This document shows, in pieces, positions 32,284-36,269 of a stretch of DNA of 36,269 nt (positions are counted from its first letter, which is position 1; each line of letters starts with the position of its first letter). A model generated the notes under the pieces. The model worked only from the letters and a program-made list of their open reading frames with translations, made no database searches and had not been told where the DNA came from. The position numbers and the translations under genes are program-made. Source of the DNA: an uncultured Hyphomicrobiales bacterium (GTDB taxonomy: Bacteria; Pseudomonadota; Alphaproteobacteria; Rhizobiales; Beijerinckiaceae); NCBI GenBank assembly GCA_903932535.1, contig CAIZGR010000566.1, positions 1-36,269 on the forward strand, given 5' to 3'.

Positions 32284-32300
32284 CGGCCCCTGTGGGGCCG
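32284..32300 (+). promoter_or_regulatory. Hairpin in the str-operon leader
   Basis: CGGCCCC-TGT-GGGGCCG is a perfect 7-bp G/C stem with a three-base loop, about 95 bases into the predicted leader. It is followed by ATTCTGTTTGG rather than a T tract, so it is more likely a structural or regulatory element than a terminator. Its role is unknown. Confidence 0.4.
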
Positions 32301-32484
32301 ATTCTGTTTGGCAAGATCGCGGGCCGGTTCCGTGATCCTCTGCTTTCAGCGGCGTCCGAGCCCGGTCATGGGTTCATGGGCGCCGTTGGCTTCGCGCGTT
32401 GCCAAAACGGCGCGCGGCGACGAGGTGCGCATTTCTGTCCAGCCGCGAGGCCGGGCGCAAGGAACGGGAAGTTAAGGGCTCGCT

Positions 32485-32856
32485 ATGCCGACGATTAGCC
32501 AGTTGATCCGCAAGCCGCGGCAACCGAAGACCTACCGCGAGAAGGCCCGCCACCTCGAGGCGAGCCCGCAGAAGCGGGGCGTCTGCACGCGCGTCTACAC
32601 GACGACGCCGAAGAAGCCCAATTCGGCGTTGCGCAAGGTCGCCAAGGTCCGTCTCACCAACGGCTTCGAGGTTATCGGCTACATCCCCGGCGAGGGCCAC
32701 AACCTCCAGGAGCACTCGGTCGTCATGATCCGAGGCGGCCGCGTCAAGGATCTGCCGGGCGTGCGCTACCACATCCTGCGCGGCGTGCTCGACACGCAGG
32801 GCGTCAAGGACCGCAAGCAGCGCCGCTCGAAATACGGCGCCAAGCGTCCGAAGTGA
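32485..32856 (+). CDS. rpsL: 30S ribosomal protein S12
   Basis: A 123-residue ribosomal protein of the decoding centre. The family blocks are complete: [12 protein letters not shown], the [18 protein letters not shown] loop and the [21 protein letters not shown] loop. The lysines in KKPNS and GRVKD, whose changes cause streptomycin resistance or dependence in other bacteria, are the ordinary ones. AAGGG lies six bases before ATG 32485. It is the first gene of the str operon, followed 27 bases later by rpsG. Confidence 0.99.
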   Translation: MPTISQLIRKPRQPKTYREKARHLEASPQKRGVCTRVYTTTPKKPNSALRKVAKVRLTNGFEVIGYIPGEGHNLQEHSVVMIRGGRVKDLPGVRYHILRGVLDTQGVKDRKQRRSKYGAKRPK

Positions 32857-32874
32857 TCAGAGTCAAGGATTTAG

Positions 32875-33354
<480 letters not shown>

Positions 33355-33387
33355 GCGGCCGTCCTCCACGAAAACGGAATCTGGATC

Positions 33388-35463
<2,076 letters not shown>

Positions 35464-35511
35464 GGCGCGTCGCCCACGCGTTGAAGTAAGGCCTCGAAAA
35501 GGAGTTCGGTA

Positions 35512-36269
<758 letters not shown>

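Overview
The window is high-GC bacterial DNA with dense genes, short gaps and many start/stop overlaps. Three gene orders point to an alphaproteobacterium, probably Hyphomicrobiales: argH divergent from a TlpA-type thioredoxin, thrB-rnhA with ispH close by, and rpsL-rpsG-fusA-tuf. The genus cannot be settled from the sequence. Product names rest on protein motifs and remembered family features; no database search was run.

Layout. 1-582 is the tail of a SNF2-family helicase. 803-5329 is a complete four-gene BMP-type (nucleoside-like) ABC importer with overlapping genes. 5640-6686 is a membrane fatty acid desaturase. 6727-7357 is a decayed IS5-family element with both inverted ends. 7639-11751 is housekeeping: HAD hydrolase, argH, tlpA-like, rnhA, thrB. 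12202-14829 holds an AlgD-like nucleotide-sugar dehydrogenase and a GT4 glycosyltransferase, lying between thrB and ispH (14952-15935).

The most striking part is 16072-20329 on the minus strand, a tight four-gene unit: acyl-CoA-dehydrogenase-like flavoprotein, free-standing amino-acid adenylation enzyme, free-standing carrier protein and a flavoprotein with halogenase motifs. This is the composition of the PltE/PltF/PltL/PltA set that turns proline into (halogenated) pyrrolyl-2-carboxyl-S-carrier protein. No downstream PKS or NRPS lies in the window.

20575-31392 is a polysaccharide-type accessory region: a TauE/SafE-like transporter, a 1812-residue protein with nine short repeats and three glycosyltransferase domains, a secreted probable TIM-barrel protein, a UDP-sulfoquinovose synthase homologue (SqdB/SQD1 type) and a further GT4 enzyme. 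Together they suggest a surface glycan, perhaps carrying a sulfosugar and an acidic sugar. A tRNA-Arg(ACG) gene at 31599-31675 separates this region from the str operon (rpsL, rpsG, fusA, tuf; 32485 to the window end), which has a good sigma-70-type promoter and a leader of nearly 300 nt.
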